In this document: one piece after another, positions 45,240-57,913 of the stretch
Layout: each line of letters starts with the position of its first letter
Position numbering within the stretch: position 1 is the stretch's first letter
Assembly: GCF_003086295.3 (NCBI RefSeq)
Contig: NC_092038.1
Location: 130,847,518-130,911,517 of the forward strand
Source of the DNA: Arachis hypogaea
Lineage: Eukaryota; Streptophyta; Magnoliopsida; Fabales; Fabaceae
DNA length: 64,000 nucleotides
Direction: 5' to 3'
Notes under the pieces: generated by a model
Told to the model about the DNA's origin: nothing
Databases searched by the model: none
What the model saw: only the letters and a program-made list of their open reading frames with translations
Made by a program: the position numbers and the translations under genes

Positions 45240-46844
45240 TGATGAGTGGATAATTTATACGCTTTTTGGCATTGTTTTTAGGTAGTTTTTAATAGGATCT
45301 AGCTACTTTTAGGGATGTTTTTATTAGTTTTATGCAAAATTCACATTTCTGGACTTTATTATGATTTTGTGTATTTTTCTGTGATTTCAAATATTTTTTG
45401 GCTGAAATTGAGGGACTTGAGCAAAAATCTGATTCAGGCTGAAAAAGGACTGCTGATGCTGTTGGATTTTGACCTCCCTGCACTCGAGATGGAATTTCTG
45501 GAGCTACAAAATTTCAGATGGTGCGCTCTTAACTATGTTGGAAAGTAGACATCCAGGGCTTTCCAGGAATATATAATTGTCCACACTTTATTCGAGTTAA
45601 GACAATGCAAACTGGCGTTCAACGCCAGTTCCATGCTGCATTCTGGAGTAAAACGCTAGAAACACGTCACAAACCAGAGTTAAACACCAAACAGACGTTA
45701 CAACTTGGCATTTAACTCCAAGAGAAGCCTCTGCACGTGTAAAGCTCAAGCACACACCAAATTGGGCCCTGGAAGTGGATTTCTGCACTTAGACTTATTT
45801 TTGTAAACCCTAGTAACTAGTCTAGTATAAATAGGACTTTTTACTATTGTATTTTTGGTCTTGGTCATGCTGGTTCCCTCTCTGGGGCTGAAACCAATGA
45901 ACACCTTCATCACTAATGTATTTTCAACGGTGGAGTTTCTACACATCATAGATTAAGGTGTGGAGCTCTGCTGTACCTCGAGAATTAATGCAATTACTAT
46001 TATTCTTCTATTCAATTCAAGCTTATTCTTGTTCTAAGATATCATTCGTACTTTAACCTGATGGATGTGATGATCCGTGACACTCATCATCATCCGTCCT
46101 TATGAACGTATGCCTGACAACCACCTCTGTTCTACCTTAGATTGAATGAATATCTCTTGGTTTCCTTAATCAAAATCTTCGTGGTATAAGCTAGAATTAT
46201 TGGCGGCCATTCTTGAGAATTCGAAAAGTCTAAACCTTGTCTGTGGTATTCCGAGTAGGATTCAGGGATTGAATGACTGTGACGAGCTTCAAACTCGTGA
46301 TTGTTGGGCGTAGTGATAGACGCAAAAGAATCAATGGATTCTATTTCGACATGATCAAGAACTGACAGATGATTAGTCGTGCTGTGACAGAGCATTTGGA
46401 CCATTTTCACTGAGAGAATGGGAAGTAGACATTGACAACGGTGATGCCCTACATACAACTTGCCATGGAAAGGAGTAAGAAGGATTGGATGAAAGCAGTA
46501 GGAAAGCAGAGATTCAACAGGAACAAAGCATCTCCATACACTTATCTGAAATTCCTACCAATGATTTACATAAGTGTCTCTATCTCTATTTTATGCTTTA
46601 TTTTTCTTATTATTCGAAAACCATTATAACCATTTGAATCTGCCTGATTGAGATTTACAAGATGACCATAGCTTGCTTCATACCAACAATCTCCGTGGGA
46701 TCGACCCTTATTCACGTAAGGTATTACTTGGATGACCCAGTGCACTTGTTGGTTAGTTATGCGAAGTTGTGACAAAGTGTGATTCACGTTTGAGAGCTTC
46801 AAGCCTATTGGCACCATTGTTGATGATCACAATTTCGTGCAGCA
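45240..46844 (+). repeat. Right LTR
   Basis: 1605 bp from TGATGAGTGG to ...TGCAGCA, closely matching the left LTR. TATAAATA lies at 45826-45833 and a perfect CTGGCGTTCAACGCCAG at 45612-45628. It is preceded directly by AAGTTTGGTGTTG and not by a clear polypurine tract. Confidence 0.9.
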
Positions 46845-46849
46845 TAGCT
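46845..46849 (+). other. Right target-site duplication TAGCT of the LTR element
   Basis: An exact copy of 37382-37386. The LINE reading frame continues in phase across the insertion once one copy is discounted. Confidence 0.9.
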
Positions 46850-49460
46850 TACCAGAGGACTTAGGAGAAACAATTGTTGTTTTGATTCCCAAAGTGAGTC
46901 AACCGGAAAGCCTGAATCACCTCAGACCCATCAACTGTTATAATTTCATATATAATATTGTAACAAGGGTCTTGTTTAGAAGGTTAAGAAAAGTGCTAGA
47001 TGCCATCATATCTCCAGTTCAGAGTGCTTTTATAAAAGGAAGACTCATACAGGATAATATAGTAGTAGTACAGGAAGTATTTCACAAACTAAATAGAAAA
47101 TAAAATCATGGAAGCAATGACATAGCCATCAAATTGGATATGAATAGGGCATACGATAGATTGGAATGGAATTTTCTGCAAAGGGTCATGGAAAAGTTCG
47201 GTTTTAGTAAAGAATGGGTGAAATTGATGATAAGCTGCGTGAAAATTGCTATTTATAGATTTAAAATTAATGAAAAATTGTCAACCAAGATCTACCCTCA
47301 AAGAGGTCTCAGACAGAAAGATCCTCTGTCGCCCTATATCTTTATCTTGGCAGCGGAAAGTTTTACTGTTCTCATGGAAAAGGCGTTGAGGGATAATCTT
47401 ATTTCAGGAATAAGGTTAGCTCCAACTGCATCGGTCATAACTCATCTATTATTCGCTGATGATTGTATTATTTTTGCAGGTGCACAAGAAGAGGAGATTT
47501 ATCAACTAATTCAGATCATAAACAAATATACAGAGGCATCAGGACAAAGAATTAATACTGAGAAATCCGGATTAATTTTTGGAAGTCAGGTATCTATCCA
47601 GAGGAGGGTAAACATTGAAGAGATCACCAGAATGACGTCATGGGAAGATTCTGGAAGATACCTAGGGTTACCAGCAAGATGAGGAAGATCCAAGAACAAG
47701 GTGCTGGAGTGGATACAAGAGAAGATTCTAGACAAAATGCAAGGATGGAAAGAGAAACTATTAAATCAAGCTGGAAAGGGTTTTTGATAAAGGCAGTTAT
47801 ACATGCGATTCTAGTCTATACCATAAACGTCATCAAATTCCCTAAATCCTTTTGCAAGAAAATTGAATCAGCAATTGCGAGATTTTGGTGGACAAACAAT
47901 GGAAAGGAAAGAAGCATTCATTGGAAGAGGTGAACAAAAATGACCAAGAGTACATTAAACAGAGGCTTGGGGTTTAAGGATTTAGAATGCCAAAACATAG
48001 CACACTTGGCTAAGCAAGCTTGGAGACTTCTAAAAGAGGAAGATGCAATATGGACTCGGATACTAAAGGCCAGTTACTACCCTAATTGCAGCCTATGGAA
48101 AGCAGTAAGATGAGGAAACACATCATGGATATGGAAGAGTATGTTGGCGGGAAGAGATTTCCTCAGAAGGAAGGGAAGGTGGAGTGTAGGAAGTGGAGCA
48201 GGGATAGATATTTGGGAAGATAATTGGGTGGTAGGAATAGATAAGTTGGGGAGAGGTGGAGTAAATCAATATAGAAGAGTGAGCGAGTTGGTAAGAGAGG
48301 GCGAGGGCTGGGACTTAAACAAAATTCATGACATTTTTCATGGTAATGTGGCTGAACTAATAACCAAAACGCCCATTAGTTTGATTAATAAAAAGGATCG
48401 CTTTGTTTGGCCGTATAGAAATAACAAACAGTACTCAGTCAAAACCGGATACCATGCTGCGAAGGAAGAGAAAGACACAAAGGAAGAGACAAAACTCAGC
48501 AAAACATCGACAAGTCAGAATTTGAGGGAGGTATGGGAGACTATTTGGAGATTACTAGTGCCGAGAAAGGTTAGAATATTTTTATGGAAAGTAGTGCACA
48601 GAATTCTGCCAATGAAAATGAAATTATATCAGCACAAAAGTGCAGTTTCACCCACGTGTAGCATATGCTAGGAAGAAGATGAGAAAATAGAACATGCGTT
48701 ACTTTTGTGCCCGTGGACTAGAGCAGTGTGGTTTGGATCTAGCCTTCAAATTGTGCTTATGGCTTATAATGTGGGATCTTTTGAAAAATGGATGATGAAC
48801 ACAATTGACAAAATCAAGAGTGAGACAGGAAATGAACAGGACAAAATTTTGTACAATTTGGGATGTGTTTGTTGGTGCATTTGGAAAGCGAGAAATCAGC
48901 ACATATTCTAGCAAACAAAAATCAATCCACAAAAGGCAATAATCTATTCAGAGCATCTTCCAGCAGAATACCATAATGCAACAAAGGCACTCAATAGAGA
49001 TAACAAACCTATAATAGGCAGGAATGGTGAGAGTAGGAGAATTACCTGGAGGCCTCTGCCACAAAACAGGGCGAAAGTGAACACAGACGCGACATTTCAC
49101 AGGGAAATAGGCATGGCAGCGTCAGTAGCGGTGGTCAGAGACTGGCAAGAAAAAATCATCACTGGGACAACATCAATATTCAGAACAACATCAACTTTAG
49201 CAGCAAAAGCTCAAGCATCAGAAAAGCTCTCATTCTCATTAAAAATCTTCAGATAAGGAATTGTATAATTGAAACAAATTGTTTACCTCTGGTTCAAGCG
49301 ATTAAAGTAAGAACGCCCTTAGCTGAAGCAAATGCAATCATCAAAGACATTCTCCAACTACTGGAGGAGGCTCCGGATGTGGGAGCTACTTGGACTCCAC
49401 GAGAAGGCAACAATTTAGCTCACCAACTGGCAACGATGGCAGTGGGGAATCAGCTATAGA
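46850..49460 (+). pseudogene. LINE ORF2, 3' part: reverse transcriptase, zf-RVT, RNase H
   Basis: The reverse transcriptase resumes with LGETIVVLIPKV and NHLRPINCYNF. It includes SAFIKGRLIQDN, IAIKLDMNRAYDRLEWNF and the catalytic LLFADDCIIFAGA, with both Asp present. A frameshift near 47640-47680 leads into LWKVVHRILPMKMKLYQHKS and CSIC...EHALLLCPW, the zf-RVT zinc-binding connection. From about 49060 NTDATFHREIGMAASVAVV is the start of an RNase H fold. TAG stops at 48669 and elsewhere show it is inactive. Confidence 0.88.
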
Positions 49461-50159
49461 GGCAGTGAACAGTTATTTCGCCTGTACAGGTCAGGAATAC
49501 AATCAGAACAAAAGCAGAATTCGCAATTCTTCAGCATAATCAATACAATCAAAATCAAGACAATCAGGTTTCAGTTTCAACCAGCCTTCAAGGATGCCAA
49601 AGAGAAGAGGGGTTACCTGGGAAGGTGGAAACGGAAACCAGTGACAAGCATGCAGCTGAAGGGGAAGAGCGGTTTCAACCCACCACTTTGCAACGACCAA
49701 TTAATGACACCGGCAATGACACTATCAACATAGGGAGAATGCTCAGCAGAGGGAATGTCGATGGACTTACTACTTGGCTTGCGCGGCAGAGGAGCAGCAT
49801 TGGCCATATCATGGCCGTGAGACCAGGAACTTCAAGACAAACCCAAGTGTACCATCAGGAGCTGCATCGAGGTTGGTCTTCGGCGTCGGGTGACTATGGC
49901 AGAACACAAGCGAAAAAGCTGGGAATTGGGGCTGGTGGCATCGTTGAGGAGGACCAACTACGTCAGCAGCTCCACGCATCAAGTCCCCGAGCTTCTTGCG
50001 GAGGTCTCGATGACAACAACGGATCGACGAGACATTGGCTTCGAGGAAGAAGAGAAGAGCTTCGATTAGGGTCGGGCATTAAGGGGTTGGGTAGCTGGGC
50101 GAATTCGAGTTCTGGGTATTAAGTCGGGTTAGTTTTCTGGCCCAGGGCCAAGTAAAAAA
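49461..50159 (+). other. 3' region of the LINE, with an open frame of unknown nature
   Basis: This stretch lies before the poly(A) and the right target duplication, so it belongs to the LINE. A 165-residue open frame at 49625-50122 (METETSDKHAAEGEERFQPT...) has no family I recognise. It is less AT-rich than the flanks and could be untranslated 3' sequence or transduced DNA. Confidence 0.45.
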
Positions 50160-50178
50160 AACCTTTATTCATTTATAA

Positions 50179-52272
50179 GATCACACTAACCCAGTGGCAT
50201 AACTTCATTGCACGTTTCCAACAATGGATGCCACTGAGGGCAATGAGCGCATGTTCAATTTGGTGCTTCTGCTTCCCCGTCAAAATGCACCTCCATTCTC
50301 TAATGTGTAAGTGCCTTCACTTCATAAAGCTTACAACTTTGTTCCAACTTTTATCCGTGGTTGCCATTTGATTGAGAGAATAGTAAAAAGCTTAGTAGTG
50401 GTGATATATCTACATTTATCCGGAGCAAACCTTGGTAAATGCTATCTTCTGCAGAAGAACAATATATTGTTGCAGCTTTTGCGTTTTGATTATGGAAGCG
50501 TTGAGGTTTCACTAGGAATCCAGGACTTCTACTGATGCAAAAGGTGCTAAAACTTATAATGATATTTTAGACTTTATTTGTTTCTCTTAACTTTTTCTTC
50601 TGAATAAAGAAACCATTGTTTCTTCTTGAACTCATTTGTTGATAAGGTTGAAAGTTGATGAGAAAATTAGCAAGAATCTTAGAGGGCTAATGCCAGTTGT
50701 TAGACTTATCTAATTAGGATGAGTAATTGGAGTATCAGACAACTTTTGTTCTTCAATTTTCCCTCAATAATTAATAATTTGCATATTCAGATGCCAATTT
50801 CTAGATTAATATACTATATTTCTTAGCACACTAATTCTAGTCATACAAGGTAACACTTAATTTTGCTAATCACAATGTGCTTGGTGATCGATTAGAAGGA
50901 AGCATCACCGCCAAATAAACACCTGTCCTGGTTTAGAAAATTAAGGAAGAAAAAAAACAAGATGGGCGGCTTCATAGAGTAATATCTACTGAGTAATCTT
51001 TTCCTCTCTTCCTTTCCTTCTTGTTCATCAGCAAGACTCTCCAATTGAATCTCAAAATTCTCTATTGGCTTCTTTTCATTCTGAAGTAATGAAAAGACAA
51101 GATGCTCTGACACGCTTCATCTCATAATTTACACTGAGTATGCCTTACAGAACATATATTTTGATCAGAAATTGGTAAACCCGTTCTCCTATTTCCTTCT
51201 TGCTCAGTAGCGAGTAACGAGACTCGTCCAATTGAGTCTCAAGTTCTTCTATTGTCTTCTTTTTATTCTGGGGCACAAACCAAATTTTTCATTTAGATCT
51301 GAAAGTAGGAACGTATGAGTTTCTCTTCTCTAAGAAAGTGGCCAAGGTAGGTGTACAGAATTTTTTTTCTTATATATGTTTTCTTTGCATAATATTTTGA
51401 GAAGTGTTAAGCAAATTCTCCTTTATCTTTGGTATCCTATTTGTTCTTGCCGTAATCATGAGAAAAATTGAATCAAATGGAGTGTTTCTGGAAGACAACT
51501 TGTTCATGGATTACTATTTATATGGCACAAACACTTTTTGCTTGATAAACCATTTAGAGAGAAAGAGTATACCAATTTCATTTTCAGATGCACTTAAATT
51601 GAATGCTAGTCAAATGAGTAGCTAAAAGTGAGCAGAATAATGATTTGGTTTCTCAATTTATATGCTCACGATGGAAGTTAAGTAAAAGGTTAATAAAACT
51701 TGAATGGATTTTAGATATATCAAACTGTTAGTTCTTAAAGGCATATTTTTTTCATAGATTCAGTCCAAACGTAATTAATACGAAACATTTTTTATTTTCT
51801 ATTTTGGTTGAAGATTGTAGTCTTATGAATTTTCCCAGGATTGAAATGTGAGAATTTATATGTTGTTAGATTTGAGTAGCAAAGTGCTTCAGCAGAGACA
51901 GAAAGAATTGCTGCAATTATTATTTTCAATGTGATCCTCAAATTGTAGTCTATTTTACTTAAAATTAATAGATATTGTTATTTTAATGGCGGCATGTGTA
52001 TTTCTTTCTTCAGTTTCAAATATAAAAGACAACATTGTTTTGGCATCAAAGTGAATTTGGATGCATTGATGCGTCCAATGAATAAACTATGTTTCTCACC
52101 ACATAATGCAAACATTCTAGCAGGATACCTGACTTTTATGGCACACAGAGAATTGAAGATAAACAGTGAGTTTTCTATTCTTTTATTATTATTGTTAAGA
52201 AAAATAAGGTGGGTGAGATTTTGTATCTCTTTAATTTGAAGCATAAACTTTAACGATGTGTTTAATTTTTAG
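50179..52272 (+). other. Flanking/intron sequence upstream of PLATZ exon 2, first copy of the duplicated segment
   Basis: From about 50440 this stretch matches 52725-58003 piecewise: CAATATATTGTTGCAGCTTTTGCG (50460) with 52728, and the TTCTTGTTCATCAGCAAGACTC unit (51027) with the 640-bp array. The part after 51537 matches 57229-58003. A possible short frame from ATG 50226 (MDATEGNERMFNLVLLLPRQ) is not PLATZ-like, so the true first exon is unplaced. Confidence 0.55.
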
Positions 52273-54872
52273 GCTAAGAAAGTGAAGAAAGCTCTTCAGC
52301 CAGAGTGGCTTAAGTCTCTTCTGAAAAGGACTTTCTTTGAATCTTCCTGTGCAACTCATGCCATGCTTAAGAAAGAGTTAAATCAATACTGCATAACCTG
52401 TACCGATTCAATTTGCCAAAATCGTGCGTCTGGACCCAAACATGTTCTTCATAAGGTGATCACAATCTACAGGCATATTTACAAAGATGTTGTTCACATT
52501 GATGCTATGAGAGAGCATATTAACTGCTCACAAATTCAGGTACAATATCCTACCTTAATGTAAGTTTCTAACATATTATTTCATGTGTAGTTTTCGAATC
52601 TTATGGATGTTATTTAACGTACTATTGGTTACCTGAATTTATGTGGAGAAGTCGTAGCAGGTTTGGCCTTTGATAAATCTTTATTGTCTATCATGTGAAA
52701 CGTAACAAGAAAAAAATACAGCTGACAATATATCGTTGCAGCTTTTGTGTTTTGATTATGGGATCGTTGAGGTTTCACCAGGAATCCTGGACTTCTGCTG
52801 ATGCAAAAAGTGCTAAAACTTATAATGATATTTTAGACTTTATTTATTTATTTATTTATTACTTCTCTTATCTTGTTCTTCTAAATAAAGAATGCATTGT
52901 TTTTTCTTGAACTCATTTATTGATACAGTTGAAAGTTGATGAGAAAAATTTCATGAATCCTAGGGGGCCAATGCCAGTTGTTAGGCTTATCTAATTGGGA
53001 TGAGTAATTGGAGAATAGGTCAACTTTTGTTCAATTTTCAATCAATAATTAATAATTGGCATATTCAGATGCCAATTTCTGCATTAATATACTATATTTC
53101 TTGCACTCTAATTCTAGTCATAAGGTAATACTTAATTTTGCTAATGACAATGTGCATGGTGATCGATTAGAAGGAAGCTCCACTACCAAATAAACACCTG
53201 TCCAGGGTTTAGAAAATTTGGGAAAAAAGAAACAATTCTAGTCATATAAGGTAATACTTAATTTTGCTAATGATAATGTGCTTGGTGATTGATCAGAAGG
53301 AAGCACCACTGCCAAATAAACACCTATCCTGGGTTTAGATAATTAGAAAAAAAAAGATGCGCTTCATACAGTAATGCTACTGAGTAATCCTTTTCCCTCT
53401 TCCTTTCCTTCTTATTCATCAGCGAGACTCTCCAATTGAGTCTCAAATTTCTCTATTGTCTTCGTTTCATTCTGAAGTAATAAAAAAAAGATGCTCTGAT
53501 ACGCGTCATCTCAGTAATCTGCACTGAGTATGCATTACATAACACATATTTTGATCAGAAATTGGTAAATCCATTCCCCCTCTTTCCTTCTTGCTTAGTA
53601 GCGAGTAACGAGACTCATTCAATTGAGTCTCAAGTTCTTCTGTTGGCTTCTTTTTATTGTGGGGTGCAAACCAATTTTTTCATTTCAATATGAAAGTAGA
53701 AACAGATGAGTTCCTCTTCATCTAAGAAAATGGCCAAGGTAGGTGTACAGAAATTTTTTTCCCTTATATACGTTTTCTTTGTACTATCATTTAAGAAACT
53801 TTTAACAAATTCTGCTTTATCTTTGGTATCCTATTTATTCTTGCCGAAATCATGAGAAAAATTGAATCAAATAAAGTATTTCTGGAGGACAACTTGTTCA
53901 TGGTTTGGTATTTTAATCAAGAATTTATATAGCACAGACACTTTCTGCTTGATAAGCCATTCAGAGAGAAAGAGTAATTAGGGAAAAAAAGATGTGCCGC
54001 TTCGTACAGTAATGTCTACTGAGTAATCCTTTCCCCCCTTCCGTTCCTTCTTGTTCATCAGCGAGATTCTCCAATTGAGTCTCAAATTTCTCTATTGTCT
54101 TCTTTTCATTCTAAAGTAAAGAAAAAACAAGATGCTCTGATACGCTTCATCTCAGTAATCTGCACTGACTATGCATCACAGAACACATAATTTGATCAGA
54201 AATTGGTGAATCCATTCCCCCTCTTTCCTTATTGCTCGGGAGTGAGACTCATCCAATTGAGTCTCAAGTTCCTCTATTGACTTCTTTTTATTTTGGGGTG
54301 CAAACCAAATTTCCTGAAATAAACACCTGTCTTAGGTTTAGAAAATTAGGGGAAAAAAAAACAAGATGTGCCACTTCAGTATCCTTTCCCCTCTTCCTTT
54401 CCTTCTTGTTCATCAGCAAGATTCTCCAATTGAGTCTCAAAGTTTTCTATTGTCTTCTTTTCATTCTGAAGTAATGAAAAAATAAGATGCTCTGATACGC
54501 TTCATCTCAATAAAGTATGCTTTAAAAAACACATATTTTGACCAAAAATTGGTGGATCCGTTCCCCCTTTTTCTTTCTTGCTCAGTAGCGAGTAACGAGA
54601 CTCATCCAATTAAGTCTCAAGTTCTTCTATTGCCTTCTTTTTACTCTAGGATGCAAACCAAATTTTTCATTTTGTTATGAAAGTAGGAATGGATGAGTTC
54701 CTCTTTATCTAAGAAAGTGGCCAAGGTAGGTGTACAGAATTTTTTTTCCTTATATATGTTTTCTTTGTTCAATCATTTGAAAAGCATTTAGCAAATTCTC
54801 CTTTATCTTTGGTATCCTATTTATTCTTGCCGCAATCATGAGAAAAATTGAATCAAATGGAGTGTTTGTTTG

Positions 54873-54978
54873 TTCCTGAAAATTTTCTCATCAACTTTCA
54901 ACTGTATCAACAAATGAGTTCAAGAATAAATAACGCATTCTTTATTCAGAAAAAAAAGTTAAGAGAAGCAAAAAATAA
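54873..54978 (-). repeat. Locally inverted copy of an array segment
   Basis: The minus strand of this stretch (GAATAAAGAATGCGTTATTT, CTTGAACTCATTTGTTGATA) matches the plus strand at about 50590-50690 and 52870-52955. The sequence on either side is in the forward orientation. Confidence 0.8.
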
Positions 54979-57872
54979 ATATAGAAGGAAGGAGTAATTG
55001 GATATAAGTCAACATTTGTTGTTCAATTTTTCATCAACAATTAATAATTGGCATATCCAGAGCCAATTTCTGCATTAATATACTATATTTTTTAGCATTG
55101 TAATTCTAGTCATATGAGGTAATACTTAATTTTGCTGATGACAATGTGCATGGCGATCAAAAGGAAGCTCCACTGCCAAATAAACACCTGTCCAGGGTTT
55201 AGAAAATTAGGGGGGAAAAAAGCAATTCTAGTCATATAAGGTAATACTTAATTTTGCTAATGACAATGTGTTTGGTGATCAATCAGATGGAAGCACTACT
55301 GCCAAATAAACACCTGTCCTAGGTATAGATAATTAAAAAAAAAAACAAGATGCGCTTCATACAGTAATGCTACTAAGTAATCCTTTCCCCCTCTTCCTTT
55401 CCTTCTTGTTCATTAGCAAGACTTTCCATTTGAGTCTCAAATTTCTCTATTGTCTTCTTTTCATTCTGAAGTAATGAGAAAACAAGATGCTCTGATACGC
55501 TTCATCTCAATAATCTGCACTGAGTACGCATTATAGAACATATATTTGGATCAGAAATTGGTAAATATGTTCCCCCCTCTTTCCTTCTTGCTCAGTTGCG
55601 AGTAACGAGACTCATCCAATTGAGTCTCAAGTTCCTTCTCTTGGCTTCTTTTTATTGTGGGGTGCAAACTAAATTTTCCATTTCGATATGAAAGCAGGAA
55701 TGGATGAGTTCCTCTTCATCTAAGAAAATGGCCAAGATAGGTGTACAAAAATTTATTTTTCCTTATATACGTTTTCTTTGTACAATCATTTAAGAAACTT
55801 TTAGCAAATTCTGCTTTATCTTTGGTATCCTATTTATTCTTGCCACAATCATGAGAAAAATTGAATCAAATGAAGTATTTCTAGAGGACAACTTGTTCAT
55901 GGTTTGGTATTTTAATCAAGAATTTATATGGCACAGACACTTTTTGCTTGATAAACCATTCAGAGAGAAAGAGTAATTAGAAAAAAAGATGTGCCGCTTC
56001 GTACAGTAATGTCTACTGAGTAATCCTTTCCCCCTTCCCTTCCTTCTTGTTCGTCAGCTAGATTCTCCAATTGAGTCTCAAATTTCTCCATTGTCTTCTT
56101 TTCATTCTGAAGTAATGAAAAAACAAGATGCTCTGATACGCTTCATCTCAGTAATCTACACTTAATATGCATTACAGAACACATATTTTGATCAGAAATT
56201 GGTGAATCCGTTCCCCCTCTTTCCTTCTTGCTCAGTAGCGAGTAACGAGACTCATCCAATTGAGTTTCAAGTTCTTCTATTGGCTTCTTTTTATTCTAGA
56301 GTGCAAACCAAATTTTCTATTTCAATGTGAAAGTAGGAATGGATGAGTTCCTCTTCATCTAAGAAAGCGGCCAAGGTAGGTGTACGAAAATTTTTTTCCT
56401 TATATACATTTTCTCTGTACAATCATTTGAGAAGCATTTAGCAAATTTTCCTTTATTTTTGGTATCCTATTTATTCTTGCCGCAATCATGAGAAAAATTG
56501 AATCAAATGGAGTGTTTCTGGAGGACAACTTATTCATTGTTTGATATTTTAATTAAGAATTTATATGGCACAAACACTTTCTGCTTGATAAACCATTTAG
56601 AGAGAAGGAGTAATTAGGGAAAAAAGAAAACAGGATGCGTCGCTTCATACAATAATGTCTACTGAGTAATCCTTTTCTCTTTTCCTTTCCTTCTTGTTCA
56701 TCAGCGAGATTCTCCAATTGAGTCTCAAATTTCTCTATTTTCTTCTTTTCATTCTGAAGTAATAAAAAAACAAGATGCTCTGAAACGCTTCATCTTATAA
56801 TCTGCACTGAGTATGCGTTACAGAACACATATTTTGATCAGAAATTGGTAAACTCGTTTCCTCTCGTTTCTTCTTGCACAGTAGCGAGTAATAAGACTCA
56901 TCCAATTGACTCTCAAGTTCTTCTATTAGCTTCTTTTTATTCTAGGGTGCAAACCAAATTTTTTATTTCAATCTGAAAGTAGGAACGGATGAGTTCCTCT
57001 TCATCTAAGAAAGTGGCCAAGGTAGGTGTACAAAATTTTTTCTTATATATGTTTTCTTTACACAATCTTTTGAGAAGCATTTAGCAAATTCTCCTTTATC
57101 TTTGGTATCCTATTTATTCTTGCCACAATCATGAGAAAAATTGAATCAGAAAAAGTGTTTCTGCAGGACAACTTTTTCATGGTTTGTTATTTTAATTAAA
57201 AATTTATATAGCACAAATACTTTCTGCTTGATAAACCATTCAGAGAGAAATTGTATACCAATTTTATTTTCATATGCACTTAAATTGAATGCTAGTCAAA
57301 TGAGTAGCTAAAAATGATCAGAATAAAGATTTGATTTCTCAGTTCATATGCTCACAATGAAAGTTAAATAAAAGGTCAATGAAACTTGAATGGAATTTAG
57401 ATATATCAAACTGTTAGTTTTTAAAGGCATAATTTTTTCATAGATTCAGTCCTAACGTAATTAATACCAAACATTTCTTATTTTCTATTTTAGTTGAAGA
57501 TTGTAGTCTTATGAGTTTTTCCAGGGTTAAAATGTGAGAATTTATATATTGTCAGATTTGAATAGCAAAATGCTTCAGCAAAAACAGAAAGAATTACTGC
57601 AATTATTATTTTCAATGTGATCCTCAAATTGTAGTCTACTTTACTTAAAATTAATAGATACCGTTATTTTAATTGCTGCACGTGTATTGCTGTCTTCAAT
57701 TTCAAATGTAAAAGACAACACTATTTTGGCAACAAAGTGAATTTGGATGCATCAGTGTGTGTCTAAATGAACAAACTATGTTACTAACCTCATAATGCCA
57801 ACATTCAAATAGGATACCTGACTTCTATGGCACACAGAGAATTAAAGATAAATATTAAATTTTCTATATATA

Positions 57873-57877
<5 letters not shown>

Positions 57878-57912
<35 letters not shown>
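57878..57912. repeat. (TAT)n microsatellite
   Basis: About eleven TAT/ATT trinucleotides, at the place where copy one (about 52180) has only a short ATTATTATT tract. Confidence 0.9.

Positions 57913-57913
<1 letters not shown>

Larger units (their letters stand above)
37387..46844 (+). mobile_element. Non-autonomous Ty3/gypsy LTR retrotransposon (FIDEL/Feral-like), 9.46 kb, nested in the LINE
   Basis: Two LTRs of about 1.6 kb (TG...CA) enclose a primer-binding site, a Gag-protease reading frame with five stops, and about 2.4 kb of non-coding sequence. No reverse transcriptase, RNase H or integrase is present, so mobility must have depended on a partner element. The target duplication is TAGCT. 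The LTRs differ visibly, mostly by C/T and G/A changes, so the insertion is not recent. The name is from memory of peanut elements. Confidence 0.9.
33932..50159 (+). mobile_element. L1-type LINE (about 6.77 kb without the nested LTR element)
   Basis: The 19-bp sequence AACCTTTATTCATTTATAA is present perfectly at 33913-33931 and 50160-50178, and the right end finishes in a short poly(A). Order of domains: ORF1 with DUF4283 and a CCHC knuckle, endonuclease, reverse transcriptase, zf-RVT, RNase H. A 9.46-kb LTR element sits within the reverse transcriptase. Subtracting the insert and one TAGCT copy leaves about 6.77 kb, the normal size for a full-length plant L1. Many stops and several frameshifts show it is dead. 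Confidence 0.93.

Noticed and set aside
49625..50122. A host gene downstream of the LINE
   Set aside because: It lies inside the LINE target duplications, so it belongs to the element and not to the host flank.
50226..50309. First exon of the PLATZ gene (MDATEGNERMFNLV)
   Set aside because: It is followed by GTAAGT-like sequence, but the translation does not resemble a PLATZ start and no evidence links it to exon 2.
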